Part shown: positions 33,101-43,799 of the stretch, piece by piece
Position numbering within the stretch: the first letter of the stretch is position 1
Layout: each line of letters opens with the position of its first letter
From: Diadema setosum
Taxonomy: Eukaryota > Echinodermata > Echinoidea > Diadematoida > Diadematidae
Length of the DNA stretch: 64,000 bases
Reading direction: 5' to 3'
Assembly (NCBI GenBank): GCA_033980235.1
Contig: CM067067.1
Coordinates: 30,941,451-31,005,450 of the forward strand
Notes under the pieces: generated by a model
Told to the model about the DNA's origin: nothing
Seen by the model: only the letters and a program-made list of their open reading frames with translations
The model's database searches: none
Translations under genes and position numbers: made by a program

Positions 33101-33816
33101 AGGTAAAAAGTTTTATGCAACAGGAAGTGTTTCACAATATCTGTACTTTAATTCTCCATGTCCCTGGAAGTGCATATTTACACATTTTGTAAAATGTTAT
33201 ATCTTTGATACAGGAAATGGCTCCATTGTGGAAAAGGTACGGATTCTCACCTTAACCACAAGTGATGCACGAACCAAACTCTGGTGTGCCCTTCAGTTGT
33301 CAAAAGAGAAACATATCCCCCCACTCAGGAAGGAACTCCTCAACTTCATACCTGATGGAGTTCGCTTGGTGTGAGTTGTACACTCAGTGGAGCAGAGCTA
33401 AAAGTAATCTTCAGCTGTTAAGTTCTATGTGTTCAAGATCTGCCATGTTTGATCTTAAAATGAGCACCAATTTAGAAATTGGTACAAATGTTGAATTCAC
33501 ATATATTATATCATTCTTGAATGCAATTTTTGTCACTGCGCATTTTTATGGTGGCTTGCATGAATAGGGATATTTTTTTTGAAAGTTGCTTCCCTATGAC
33601 TTTGATCTAATATAGATAGAGATTTTAATTTGATATGTACAGAAAACCTATTTTCCTTTCAATTCGTAAGAACTAACTGTTTTCCTTTCTGTACTATACG
33701 GTAGTGTGAAGAACCCCATCCCCGTGATATTCTACATGTATCATGAAGAAAGTCTAGAAGATGATAACATAAGAAGGAAGAAATATGGACATAGAAGGAG
33801 CAATCCAACATCATGA
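27006..33816 (+). CDS. meioc: MEIOC orthologue, eight coding exons, about 670 residues
   Basis: Exons: 27006-27113, 28026-28243, 28819-29024, 29931-30844, 31964-32098, 32516-32678, 33214-33370 and 33705-33816 (TGA). All introns are GT-AG, phases agree throughout, and the sum is 2013 nt. In mouse, MEIOC binds YTHDC2 and RBM46 in germ-cell cytoplasm and drives the switch from mitosis to meiosis by lowering mitotic transcripts. Residues 1-460 are low-complexity and rich in Ser, Pro, Asn and Gln. The conserved MEIOC domain spans about 465-640: coiled coil QLQNLEKERRKTEAEL, then LPPNPSPVDQLIVEEYREH, TTLLSKIGGL, LHPNIETCLDKWMLAIQ and DARTKLWCALQL. It is shorter than vertebrate MEIOC, which is about 950 residues. 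The first ATG in this frame is at 27006; the frame is open back to the acceptor at 26960, so an upstream start is possible. Confidence 0.88.
27227..27411. mobile_element. Pogo/Tigger-like MITE in MEIOC intron 1
   Basis: The left end CAGTGCACTCCCGTTATAAG and right end TTATAACAGGAGTCCACTG are inverse, and both are flanked by TA. The interior shows AAAATTCCGGCTACAACGAA and GCTGCCAGTCCCAAGG. The CAGTgGACTCC-GTTATAA terminus is the pattern of Tc1/mariner-group pogo-like elements. 185 bp, no coding capacity. Confidence 0.75.
28026..28243 (+). CDS. meioc: MEIOC exon 2
   Basis: Phase 0 entry, phase 2 exit, residues 37-108 plus part of 109. It reads QTLNSAMCHEATQNQSMVPN and is acidic at the end (TEDESPSSDCVDTELTLTEE). 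The acceptor is a tandem AGCAG (28021-28025), so splicing could add one glutamine by using the first AG. The donor is GG/GTAAAA. Confidence 0.85.
28286..28461. mobile_element. Pogo/Tigger-like MITE in MEIOC intron 2
   Basis: It starts TA-CAGTGGACTCCCATTATAA (28284 onward) and shares GGTTATAATGAAATT, AAACTGCCGGTCCCAAGAAC and TTCATTGTAATA with the copy in intron 1. The right inverted end is degraded, so that boundary is approximate. Confidence 0.65.
28819..29024 (+). CDS. meioc: MEIOC exon 3
   Basis: Acceptor GGAAAACAG, donor TCTG/GTATGC. Enters in phase 2 and leaves in phase 1, residues 109-178. It includes ANLCEQAPMPDLSAMSSTQI and IQEALAWMHKNRNMQENSVQ, a likely amphipathic helix (IIQEALAWMHKN) in an otherwise low-complexity region. 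Confidence 0.85.
29931..30844 (+). CDS. meioc: MEIOC exon 4 (long central exon)
   Basis: This 914-bp exon encodes residues 178-482. Acceptor TTGTACTCTAG, donor AAAG/GTGAGC. Most of it is disordered and rich in Pro, Ser, Asn and Gln, with possible linear motifs (GSPRSSVAGSYSSGDEIGWP, VPRWQTQTREIHVF, PRWLKRNQP). The last 25 codons begin the conserved domain with ENCQYQLQNLEKERRK. A large central exon of this kind is also typical of vertebrate MEIOC (family knowledge, from memory). The frame runs on past the donor, but the extension is intron. Confidence 0.88.
31306..31660 (-). mobile_element. tRNA-derived SINE in MEIOC intron 4
   Basis: Read on the minus strand, the head begins GGGCGTTGAGTTGGCTCAG. 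It has an A-box-like TGGCTCAGTCGG (31647-31636) and a B-box-like GGTCCAAACCC (31603-31593), the internal promoter spacing of a tRNA gene. The body ends in an AACAATAACAATAAAG tail. GCATCTT flanks both ends (31299-31305 and 31661-31667), a target-site duplication that supports retroposition. It is antisense to MEIOC. It cannot move without a partner LINE. Confidence 0.75.
31964..32098 (+). CDS. meioc: MEIOC exon 5
   Basis: A 135-bp phase 0/0 exon, residues 483-527. TEAELVRMNPGKRISSSNT continues the coiled coil, followed by VPSLPPNPSPVDQLIVEEYREH, among the most conserved parts of the MEIOC domain. Donor AGG/GTGAGC. Confidence 0.9.
32516..32678 (+). CDS. meioc: MEIOC exon 6
   Basis: Phase 0 entry, phase 1 exit, residues 528-582. 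MTTLLSKIGGLNSRALHPNI and ETCLDKWMLAIQAVEAHRT are the helical core of the MEIOC domain. The vertebrate family has a similar TLLxKxxxL...HxNIxxxLxxxxxAI pattern. Acceptor GTGTGATGCAG. Confidence 0.9.
32969..33124. mobile_element. Small inverted-repeat element in MEIOC intron 6
   Basis: The left end GGGGCCTATTGCATAAAACG, continuing TTTTACCT, is inverse to AGGTAAAAAGTTTTATGCAA followed by CAGG at the right. Next to each arm lie AAAACTC (left) and the inverse of ACTCAGG (right). About 156 bp, no coding capacity. Confidence 0.65.
33214..33370 (+). CDS. meioc: MEIOC exon 7
   Basis: Phase 1 entry, phase 2 exit, residues 582-634. VRILTLTTSDARTKLWCALQ contains the conserved R-T-x-L-W-C-A-L-Q signature near the C-terminus of MEIOC proteins. 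The donor is TTGGT/GTGAGT; if it were not used, the frame would stop at once (GTG TGA). Confidence 0.9.
33705..33816 (+). CDS. meioc: MEIOC exon 8 (terminal coding exon)
   Basis: Acceptor CTATACGGTAG ends at 33704, and the frame joins in phase 2 to give VVKNPIPVIFYMYHEESLED and a basic tail (RRKKYGHRRSNPTS) before TGA at 33814-33816. The basic tail may be lineage-specific. No clear AATAAA was found in the first kilobase of the 3' flank, so the UTR end is unknown. Confidence 0.8.
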
Positions 33817-36800
33817 GAGTTTTGTATTGGTGGGGTAAAAAAGACCATCTCTTCTGAAATACAAAATGGATATTCTTTTTGATTACTTGCTAACATTCAT
33901 GTTATAACCTTGATATTTTGTCAATGCATGCTCAATTTTCTCACAATCCTGTATATCCATTTTATTTTTTGTTTTTGTTTTTTCAAAACGCTTTGATCAA
34001 AGGTGTATTTTCAAGGATTGATGTCTGTTAATAGTGTTTGTGTGCCGTGAATAATAAGTAGGCTATATTTTGGATATTTCACCCCATTTTGTCTCTTTCT
34101 GACTTGATCAGGATTTTCAATATCTATCAAGTATGAAATTCATACATCCGTGGCAACATGTCATATTTCCCTAATGTTCATCCAAAAGTGATGTCATTGG
34201 GCATTATCAGTGAACTATTCTTGATAAAGACTAAAGACATGCTCACAGAGATTTGATGATACATGGTACTAAAAGGTTGGTAATTTATTTGGCTAATGGG
34301 TGTTGAAATGAGAGTATAGGCATGACCTTTGACAAGTTTGTAGTGCCATCATAGATTGTAATATGGACATCAAAGTCAAGCTGTGATATCATGATTGCTT
34401 TAAATGGACTTGCAATCACAATTTCCGAACTTAATTTTTATCCTGTGATCATTCATCATCCGTTGTGCGGCATCCATTTTGCATTGTTTACTGTGCATAC
34501 ACATTTCCAGCTTCTTCAAAACCCCATGATGGATTTTCACTTCACTTGACAGGTAACATCCATAGGATGATGGGATCTCAATTGTTGAAATGATCATCAT
34601 GTTCCTCTCCCAACCCCCAGGGTGCCCCAACAACCAAAATCAAATAATGTTATCAAACAAATATCATTCTCCAGACCTGAAATGAAAGTCTATGCTATGA
34701 GTAAATACATTTAGGAGTGTACTTTCAAGTTTTGTTTTAGCAGATACAGGGGTAGCCCCCTTTGGGCCAGAACAAAATTGGGGACCAGTTTTCACATTTT
34801 GCTCTTCTTTTTGAAAAAAAAGAAAGAAAAGAAAGCAAGGTCAAATTTTCTGTAAGCTTGGCAGGTGTCATCACCAATGTGACAAAATAGACAACTGGAC
34901 GCAATTTCCCCTGAATCACTGGGGGGCCCCAAAGTACGCCATATGTGCTATGTTCTTTCTAGGTGGTAGTCAGCAAGAATGCGTGGAAAGTGAACTTCCG
35001 CTACTCGAGCAAGCAGTAGACCGACTAGGTCTCTTTTATTACTTTTTATTTTTGCAGAAAATGATGTTCACAAAGTTGAGCATTTATATGAACTTGTGTA
35101 TGGAACACATTTATCTTAAAGTGTTTTGTAGATTACATAGCACCAAGTTTAACGACTGTTGACATTATTATGTCATGATAAGAGGTTACTGTGATATCAG
35201 AGTGTACCTTGATAGGTAAAGCCATAGACCAGATTGTTGGTTTATTAGCCGAGAAGTAATCTGTTTAATATGCAGTCAGCACAATAATCAGTTTTCCAGA
35301 AACAAAGCATTCAGAGTGGTGTCCTGATCTACGAGGAATCTATGTCCAAAGCGCCAATGGGATTGAAGGAGAACATACACACCTACTAAGTTTTGATCAA
35401 AACTAAGAATTACTAAGTTGGAACAAAAATGTCTAGTGTGAAATTTCTGTACTGATTAAGATAGGAAAAACAAAATCATATTTTCCAGGATGTCTGGGGA
35501 TATTCCATATTCTGGGAGAGTAGCAATCAATAATATTGAAATATATTCAATAATCATTATTTGATATTTGAGTCGTTTAAGGTACTATGCTGTGTATATA
35601 TACAATTTGTTAGAAGTCCTCAGAAAGAAAATACTGGAAATCTTATTGCAAAATGTATGATACTTAAATTCATGTTCCAACATTCATCTTGCCTCAGAAC
35701 CATGTATAGGTTTTTAGTGAGTCGCAAGTTTCAATAATGTCAATTTACATTCAAATGAATGAATGCTGTCTTCATAAGTGTCAAACATCTGTGATTACTT
35801 CCTCTTCTTTTCTTTTTTTTTTTGTGGATGTACCTATCATTCTGCTTCAATATTGACAACATTTTTGTAAGCCTTACTCTTTTTTTTATATTTTAGTCTG
35901 ATCAAAATTGTACAAGAGTTATAATGGTTTGTTTTTACTTGTTTTGATATGAATTGTAACATATTATGTTTTTCCATTCTTTGTGGATGTGTCCATTCTT
36001 GACAAAGTTTGTATCATAATGATAAACACTGAATGCATGATTGTGATGCCATTTCAATCATTTGGAACAGTTGATAACCCTTGCATTTTACTTCCATACA
36101 TATAGCATTATCAATGTATCAATGAATAGACGAAGATATGTACAAGTATTTGCAACTCTTGTTGTACCAACGTGAAAATATTGCTACTTAGCAAATTTAT
36201 TATGTATATCTGTTGGTCTAAAGCCGACCACACTTGAATTTCCTAGTTTCTAAATTTCATGTTCGTATATTGTAGTAGCCAGATTGAATTGGAGAGTGGA
36301 ACAATTAGAATGCCAGTGAAGGTTGATCGACAAGCGTACAATGAAGTTAAAGGATGGATAGGCTTGGTTCTAGCCCCTAAATTATTTTCAGAGTATTTAG
36401 GTAAAAACAGTTATATTCTGAATTTAATTTATGTTGTCTTCTAATCATGTTGATGTGGGTAAGAAAAATGAGGACTTCAAATAGGTTTATTTCAAATATT
36501 CTTTCATAATTTCAAGGTCTAAGAAGGAATAAAAGAAGGATATTTTACCAGAGTGGATATTAAAATTGGAGATCATGTGGTATGTTTAATTTTCTTAAAT
36601 GAAACACATAGGGGAAGATATTTTGAGATACTTAGATTTATCATATTTTCTGATAACACATCACAGCAGAGAGATCAAACCGAAACGACTTTTGGAACTC
36701 TTCTGTATCGTTTATGGATATAGCCTACAGAACTTCATTTGACAGGCCAGTCAGAAAATTGCTTGAGTCTGCCTCGTATTGAACACTGATCATGATACCT

Positions 36801-37690
36801 TGGCCTCTCACATGGCTCTCATGCTATAAAGCATCAAAATTTTGATTCACACTGCTCATGAGTTACATCATCCTGACTATTCCACAATTGTACTCGTCAT
36901 TTCATCAAATATATTTTTGCCTATGCTAATCACGGGATTCAAAGAGAATGATTTTCTAATAGCATATATTTTAGGACTTTTGGAATGAAAATTTCACAAG
37001 GTTAGAAAGTGCTAGATTTACTGGATATTTATAGTATACGTTGGTTAATATTATTGGGGACGTAGCTGAAATATGTCAGTTTTTGATGGAAATGTATACT
37101 GAGTTTGATTTGAACAGGTCCATGAATTCTATGAACAATTAACGGTAGATGATAATTTGCTCAATTGATTTGGAGCAAACAAAAATATACCAGTAATGTA
37201 TCTTAGAGCATATTTGAATTGTGAAGAACATTAACGCATGTATATTTTTTTTCCTCTGGACAGAATTTTGGCAAATGTTTTCCTGTACAATATGTTGCTA
37301 GTTACGTGTTTGAAGAGTTGAAATTAAAAAAAAAAAATGTTTGCACCGTTGAAATGTGTGATCCTTTTCTGAAATCTTTGCTGGTTCTTGTATTATACAA
37401 TTACATATCCCTAACATTATTGGCCACTTGTTCTTTACTTTTAATTCGCTTCCTATCATATATGGACAACTTCATGATTGAGATAGTTCATTACACTTTG
37501 TTTACTGATGACTAGTAACATGTATGATGCCGCACATGAGGTGATAACACCATGTATGTGTGAAAGGCTTTTGATATGATTATCCCAGGTAGATTAATTG
37601 ACAGAACTATCAACACAAACATGGCAAAACATGAAGAATTTATCATAGGATCCCAACAATAAGGTACCAAATGACAAAGAAAATGTTAAG
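33817..37690. other. MEIOC 3' flank and gene-free AT-rich stretch
   Basis: The first part is presumably MEIOC 3' UTR. Nothing else is confidently coding. A short exon-like frame at about 36275-36400 (QIELESGTIRMPVKVDRQAY, GWIGLVLAPKL) lies between TTGTAG and TTAG/GTAAAA but matches no family I recognise. No transposon ends were seen. Confidence 0.4.
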
Positions 37691-37698
37691 GGGGCGAA

Positions 37699-37746
<48 letters not shown>

Positions 37747-37839
37747 AAACAAGGAAGGAAAAACTGACCAGAAACAATTGTAATAATAAATAGCGAAAAC
37801 TTTGAGCAAAGAAAATGTTTTCTTTGCTCAAAGTTTTCG

Positions 37840-37871
<32 letters not shown>
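37699..37871. repeat. AT microsatellites flanking a perfect 25-bp hairpin
   Basis: (AT)n runs at 37699-37743 and 37841-37871. Between them, TAGCGAAAACTTTGAGCAAA+GAAAA (37791-37815) and its exact inverse (37818-37842) are separated by TG only. Such a near-spacerless palindrome can extrude as a cruciform. No poly-T terminator or promoter boxes point to an RNA gene. Confidence 0.85.
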
Positions 37872-37873
<2 letters not shown>

Positions 37874-38950
37874 GCATTTCCACGGTAACTCACGTTACAT
37901 TTTGAACTCAAAATTAGGTCGTTGAGATCAATATCCTTAAAACCTAATTAGTGATATTAGTTACTATATGTGAATGAGTATCATGCACCTCCATCCTACC
38001 TCACAGCAACATTACATCCACAGACTCTTATGAGAACTATGAGAAAAAACACTACAAATGTCGGTAACTCACGTTACATAATTTGGACATGCAAAAATTT
38101 GGCATGTCTTATATTCAAAAGTTTCCTCAAACAAGAAACAGAGAGACTTTAAAGTCCATGTCAGAGTCATGGACTAACAACATACATCACTGAGTATGGT
38201 AAAATTCAAATTGTCTTACATTCTCCAGGTATCGTCATGTGAAGCGGTAACTCACGTTACGGTAACTCACGTTACAGTTTGTCCACATGATCACAAGACG
38301 ATTTTTTGTCTTAATAATCCAAAGAAAACTTACCAAGACAACTTTTTTTTCACAAACAAACTCCATGAATAAAGAATCTAACTTGATTTGAACATTGATC
38401 TGACAGTAATTAATCCCATTTTATCCATGAGATTACCAAAAGGCAGGAAATTTTACTTTAGAATACCAACTTGAAGATAAATTTCATTTTTAATTGAGTC
38501 ATTTTCCAAGCTTTCATTCGTACTGAGACAAAAAATTGTATTCAACAAAATGATATGAAACAGAGTCTATTTCATTAAATTACACTCTTTTCCAGTTAAC
38601 AAATGCATCAGAAATTGAGGATTTAATTGAGAATTTGATTTGATTGTTTTTTTTTTATTTTACTAGATTTAAATGGATTTCAGGCTATCTAGATAAAACA
38701 AGTCATCCATAAACTATTCCATTTAATACACTGAGTCACGAGACTAGAGATCTGTACATGTAGTCTGTGGAGAGTTTAAAGGTTCAGAAATGAATATTTC
38801 AATAAATCTTTTAACTTTTAAACAATGCAATTTATATTCCAATTATTTGATAATTGTTTGAATTACTCAATAATCAATTGTTTGTATGTTTGATTTGTTT
38901 ACAAATTCTTATACTAAACTGGTACAGAAATTAGAATTGAATTACAGAAA

Positions 38951-39008
38951 CTGCAGATAAATTTTAGATAACTGCAGATAAATTTTAGATAACTGCAGAT
39001 AAATTTCT
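38951..39008. repeat. Short tandem repeat, 21-bp period
   Basis: CTGCAGATAAATTTTAGATA-A repeats almost exactly at 38951, 38972 and 38993 (third copy partial). Confidence 0.85.
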
Positions 39009-39024
39009 GCTACCAGTATTGATC

Positions 39025-39840
39025 AGTTTAATAAAACATGTTCATAAATGTTTAAGCCTTAAAAAACAATGGCTTTGGTCTATGGAATGTCAAGTAGCCA
39101 TTATTTAAATTGTACATACATGTAAAAAGTATACCAGTATTTTCTAGAGTAATCAAGCAGACTGAAGCAGTAAATCCCAGTGAAAAACATGAATAGTAAA
39201 TATTTTGTGATCAGGAGGCTAACTATTAATATCACAAAATGTTGATAGTTTGCTTTTCTAAAAGGTACATGACTGTCCAGCTCTTAAAGAAAATGTCTGA
39301 TAATGAGGTTCACATTCAACAAGTTTTTGGTAATAGATCAGCATGTAAAGTAAATTACAGTAAACATGGACAAGTTTCATTGTAGGATTTTGCAACAATA
39401 TAGCTAAAACCTCAGAGTAGAATAGTATAAAACACATTTTAAGCGTGTCAAATTCACTATGTTCAGTTCTCAAAAATCTCAGAAAAAAACAGCAGGAAGC
39501 GAGCTCCAATCTTAAAATTCTGTTCATACATGTAAATGTTTCAGCCTCATAAACAATGGCTTTGGTCTATACGGGTAGGTATAAACTATGAATTGTCAAA
39601 TAGTAATCACTTGAATTACAAAAACAAGAACTTTTCAAGAGTAATCATGCAGTGATTATCCCAATCAGGAGGCTATTAATAGTTATCACAAAATTTTGAT
39701 AATTTGCTGGAACAAGGTCCATGCAGCTTTAGAAGAAATGTCTTTTAACAACTTTCGTAACAGATCAGTATACATGCACTGTAATATTAAATAGTAAATA
39801 TGGAACAGTTTCTTTCAGAAGTTAACATGGGATGAACATG
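39025..39840. repeat. Diverged direct duplication of about 330 bp
   Basis: Blocks AACAATGGCTTTGGTCTAT, AGAGTAATCA.GCAG, ATCAGGAGGCTA, TATCACAAAAT.TTGATA and AACAGATCAGTAT-like sequence occur in the same order at about 39030-39390 and 39520-39830. Spacing is about 485 bp. Confidence 0.65.
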
Positions 39841-40599
39841 TGTAATTAATACATTGTACATGTAGACCAGTTGGTTTGGTGATAGAGAGAGACCAAGAGA
39901 ATAACAATCTATTGGAAATAGAATCTTAATACAAGAGTTCAGTAATCATGTACTCATTGTTTACTTACAATCACAACTTTCATATCATTTCTTGGTATTA
40001 AAGAAAAAAATCATGTCGGTAACTCACGTTACATTGTGGTAACTCACGTTACATGGTAACTCACGTTACAATTTTAAGACCTCTGTTATGAGAATTTGAA
40101 GCAAAGACTATATGTCCCATCATATTTCTTGGATGTGTGCTGCATAGTTATTTGATAATCCAAAATACAATGTCTCAGTTAGGCATAGTAAAATTGCTAG
40201 GTTAAAAAGTTAATGTTTCGGTAACTCACGTTACAGCAGCTTCTCGAGCTATGTAAGAGCACGCTGGTGTCCGAAGTAATATCTTATATCGAGGTCTCCA
40301 CTTTATTTACTGCTAGATTAATATATTTTTGATTTGTAAAACCAAACAAAGTTTGATTTGAGCCTCAAATATAAAAAATAATCACAAAGAGCAACAAAAA
40401 TGCATTTTTAGGGATTTTTAGGTCAAAAAATGCTTTCAGTTTCAAAAGGTATAAAAATGCACAAAAGGGAACTTTTCTTAAAGGTAAAGTTGGTTTCACA
40501 CACTTCAAACTATGGCTAACAAAGTAAGATTATCAGTTGTCCTGAAATTTTGGGGGTCATGTCGCACAACTCACGGAAATGCCCATATATATATAATGA

Positions 40600-41845
40600 T
40601 AATAGAATACAAGTTTATTCTCTAGTATGTGATAAAAACCTAAAATGGCATTTTTATTCTCTAGTATATAATATAGTATATAAAATATTAATATCATATA
40701 GATATACAGTACATATACATTGTGCATACAAATATACATGGATGAATACTTGACTATTTCAAAAATGCCCCTGTCAAAATGTGGCTTTAGAGACCCCAAA
40801 TAAAGTCATGCAAATCTGGCATCTGCATCTGCCTCTGTTTCTTCTGCATCGTTACTCATCAGTTCAAGACTAGTCCGTGTTTCGATACTGCTAAATACAT
40901 GGTTGCATTTCGTTCACGGTCTTGTCCCTGGTTTTGTGCACACTTATGTCCTTTCAGTTAATATTGCTATCGACTAACAGGTCTTACTCGAAGCTTGAAG
41001 ACTATGGAAACCATGAAATTTCGCAAATCCATGTACTATCTAAAACACCACATGCCCAAATTGAAGTGAACCCGTTCATGCCTTTGTGATCGTTGCTATA
41101 ATTTTGACATGAGAAGGCGTGGTTGTACACAGAATCCACATCTCGTGATTCACGCTGTTCCTTGCGCCATTTTAACGAGGGCCCAAAGGGTACTGGCAAC
41201 GAAATCTTAATAGCGCCCTCTTCATGATTATTTCTTTCAGTTGAGAAACGAGAATAATGATAACTGTGTATGTTAACACTACCCAATTACCGCTATGCCG
41301 TCAAATTCCTTTTCTTTATCTTATACTTCTTCATGCTTTTGCGTTTTCCTTATTAAAACAAACAAACAAACAAACATCCAACATGGTCAAGTTTGTAAAT
41401 GCTGGAAATCCGTGTCGTGAAAAACACAGGTCGCTCTATTTCCGTATGCAATATTGGAATTTGAGATTTGAAAAAAAAAATCACATCATGCAAGTGTTTT
41501 CTGTGCTTTCTGTATAAGTTCTGTGGATAATATCGCTAAAGGACAATTAACTCGAGCAGCTTATTCTTCTTTCTTCAAAAGTTACTTGAATTAAGGTATC
41601 AGAGACTGATATGAAACTTTCATAAGTCTTTGCCGTTTGTGTGTGTGTGTGTTTGTGTCTGTTGATTAATTCTATTTGTCTTTTTTGTAATTTTTGAAAC
41701 GTAAACTCCTTTTCAGCTGTACTCAACAGGCAATCGTGCATGCGTGACTAACGCTTTGAAACAATTTTTAAATTTACACCCCTTATTCATCGGCACAAGA
41801 CGTCCCTTATAAGGAGGCTTACATGTATGCTTTGTCATCCACACT
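40600..41845. other. Gene-free stretch
   Basis: No recognisable coding or RNA gene. (AAAC)n at 41356-41375 and a short GT run at 41638-41651 are the only repeats noticed. Confidence 0.4.
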
Positions 41846-41849
41846 AAAA

Positions 41850-43575
41850 CCCAAACCAATGTCGTTGACATTATTCAGAAACTTGAGGCTTGCATCCATG
41901 ATATCAAAAAGTGGATGAGCTCGCATTCATTGAAGTTAAATCAGGAACAGTCAGAGTTGTTATTTATTGGTTCCAAGGTTCTACTTGACAAGGTTAGTCT
42001 TCCTTCTTTAACGGTTGACAATGATGTGGTTATTGCTCCATCTAAATCATTTAGAAATCTTGGAGTATTATTGATTCTACCAAGGAGGTTTAATACATTG
42101 GAGTTCCAACTGGCTGCAATTATTCAAACAGTTGTCAGATTTCTATTGATGTACAAAAGAATTCCACAGGTGCACTTGCATTGACTTGTGCCTTTGATGA
42201 TCGATGTTCCAAGCCGCCGTCTTGCTGAGCAATCTGAAGATTCATATTGAACGTTATCATAATGTTGGCCATATTTTGCTTATTTATTCATTAAATGAAA
42301 TAAAATTTCACATAATGATAAAGCATGTAAAATAAAAGTCAATTCCGCCCAGAAATTTGTGCAAAAGTGTAAATCAGAACTGTATCATGTGAAAATGTTT
42401 GAAACTGTACCATCCTGGAAAGCTGGTTTTATCACTTTTCCGCTTAATTTCCACAAATGAAACTAATATGGAATAATCTTCAAGTATAATTCTTTATTGA
42501 TAGATATATCAGATTAGTGCCCGGGTATGCCCAGTCGAGTAATTTTCATCTTTATTTCAGCATTTTTTGCTCAATTTCTATTCGCGCATCCTCGTGTCTG
42601 TACCACCTACCTTTTATAAGAAGGGATAGCGAAAAGTAATTACCATCACAAAGACATATCTTCCTTTGAAAGTGGCTGGTGATTATGCAATGAGACACGA
42701 GTCAATTGTCTTCCTATCTGAGCGGCAGATCCAGTTTGCCACATGCTTCAAATATTTTTGAGCGGCGGCTTCGAACATCTAGCAAAGGAAATAAGACGGT
42801 TGTGACTCCAGTCTCTAGAACCTCCTTGATTCTACAATGTCCATGTGATGTCTTTTCAGATCTCTGCTATCTGTAAATCCGTGAGATATCAGTTACGCAA
42901 TTTGGGCATTATTCGCAAGTATTTAACTCGTTCAGCCACAGAAAAAAATAGTTCATGCTCTTATATCATCCCGACTTGACTTTGGTAATGCACTCCTATT
43001 TCAGCTACCACAATCTCAACTTTCACGGTTACAAAAATTGCAAAATTCAGCAGCCCGCATTGGTACCCTTACCAGGAGAAAAAACTCACATTACCCCTGT
43101 TTTGTCCTCATTGCATTGGTTACCTGTTGAATCTCGCATTGTATTTAAACTATTACTATTTGTTTTTCATTGCATACATGGATCTGCCCCAGAGTACAAT
43201 GTTAATTTAATGACATTTTATAATCCTTCCAGATGTTTAAGGTCATCCGATTGTAGATTGCTTGTTGTTCCAAAAACGAAGAAATCATGGGGGGATCGGT
43301 CGTTTGCACATGCTGGACCTTACCTGTGGAATCAGTTGCCTCAAGCTATCCGTCACATTTCGAATGTTGACTCCTTTAAAGTTGCCCTCAAGACTCATTT
43401 TTTCATGACCATTTTCCAGTAGAATTGCATATTATGATGTATATTTTTTCATTATCATTATTTTGTCATTCATTTTCATGTACATGTTTGTGTAAGGATT
43501 TTTGTATTTCATAACTTACTTCTTCTACTACGCCTTGAGAACGTTAACTATGTGGAACTGGCGCATTATAAGTAC
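41850..43575 (+). pseudogene. 5'-truncated LINE (L2/CR1-like), interrupted by an insertion
   Basis: The reverse transcriptase C-terminal part reads DIIQKLEACIHDIKKWMSSH, LKLNQEQSELLFIGSK and FRNLGVLL up to 42080. It resumes after the insertion at 42829 with QISAICKSVRYQLRNLG, ALISSRLDFGNALL, LQNSAARI, then, in another frame, LSSLHWLPVESRIVFKLLLF and WNQLPQAIRH (stop near 43421). The 3' region has CGCCTTGAGAAC...GCGCATTATAAG, the conserved tail of L2-type elements. The catalytic FADD part is missing. At least one frameshift near 43060 confirms decay. Confidence 0.88.
42081..42828. mobile_element. 748-bp TIR element inserted in the LINE
   Basis: The left end CAAGGAGGTT is inverse to the right end AACCTCCTTG (42819-42828), with weaker similarity out to about 30 bp. 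ATTCTAC flanks both sides (42074-42080 and 42829-42835) and occurs once in the uninterrupted LINE reading, so it is a 7-bp target-site duplication. That length and the CA start are near the 8-bp pattern of hAT elements, but this is not certain. No coding frame is present. Confidence 0.75.
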
Positions 43576-43735
43576 CCTGGAAGCAGCAACATCATGAGGT
43601 CACGTATGAAAATACATTGATGTACGACTCTGTTCAATCGTCAGTTATCATTGTAAGAAAACTAATGATAGACCTTGTTTAGTATATCTGACAGTGATGA
43701 TGATCTGATCTTGTAAGCGTGCTTTCACAACAGTC

Positions 43736-43738
<3 letters not shown>

Positions 43739-43799
<61 letters not shown>

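Larger units (their letters stand above)
37883..40234 (+). repeat. Eight copies of CGGTAACTCACGTTAC
   Basis: Copies at 37883-37898, 38062-38077, 38245-38260, 38260-38275, 40017-40032, 40037-40052 (first base T), 40055-40069 (15 bp, GGTAACTCACGTTAC) and 40219-40234. All are in the same orientation and the 15-bp core is identical in every copy. The core is an imperfect dyad, GTAAC-TCAC-GTTAC. Copies cluster near both ends of the host element, and the AAATGCCC end has a partial copy (ACAACTCACGG). Confidence 0.9.
37866..40592. mobile_element. Putative non-autonomous DNA element, ends TATATATGGGCATTTCC
   Basis: TATATATGGGCATTTCC at the left (ending about 37881) is inverse to GGAAATGCCCATATATA at 40575-40591. 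The body is AT-rich with no transposase. It carries eight copies of a 15-16 bp motif and a diverged internal duplication. The AT tails at both ends blur the exact boundary and any TA target duplication. Confidence 0.6.
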
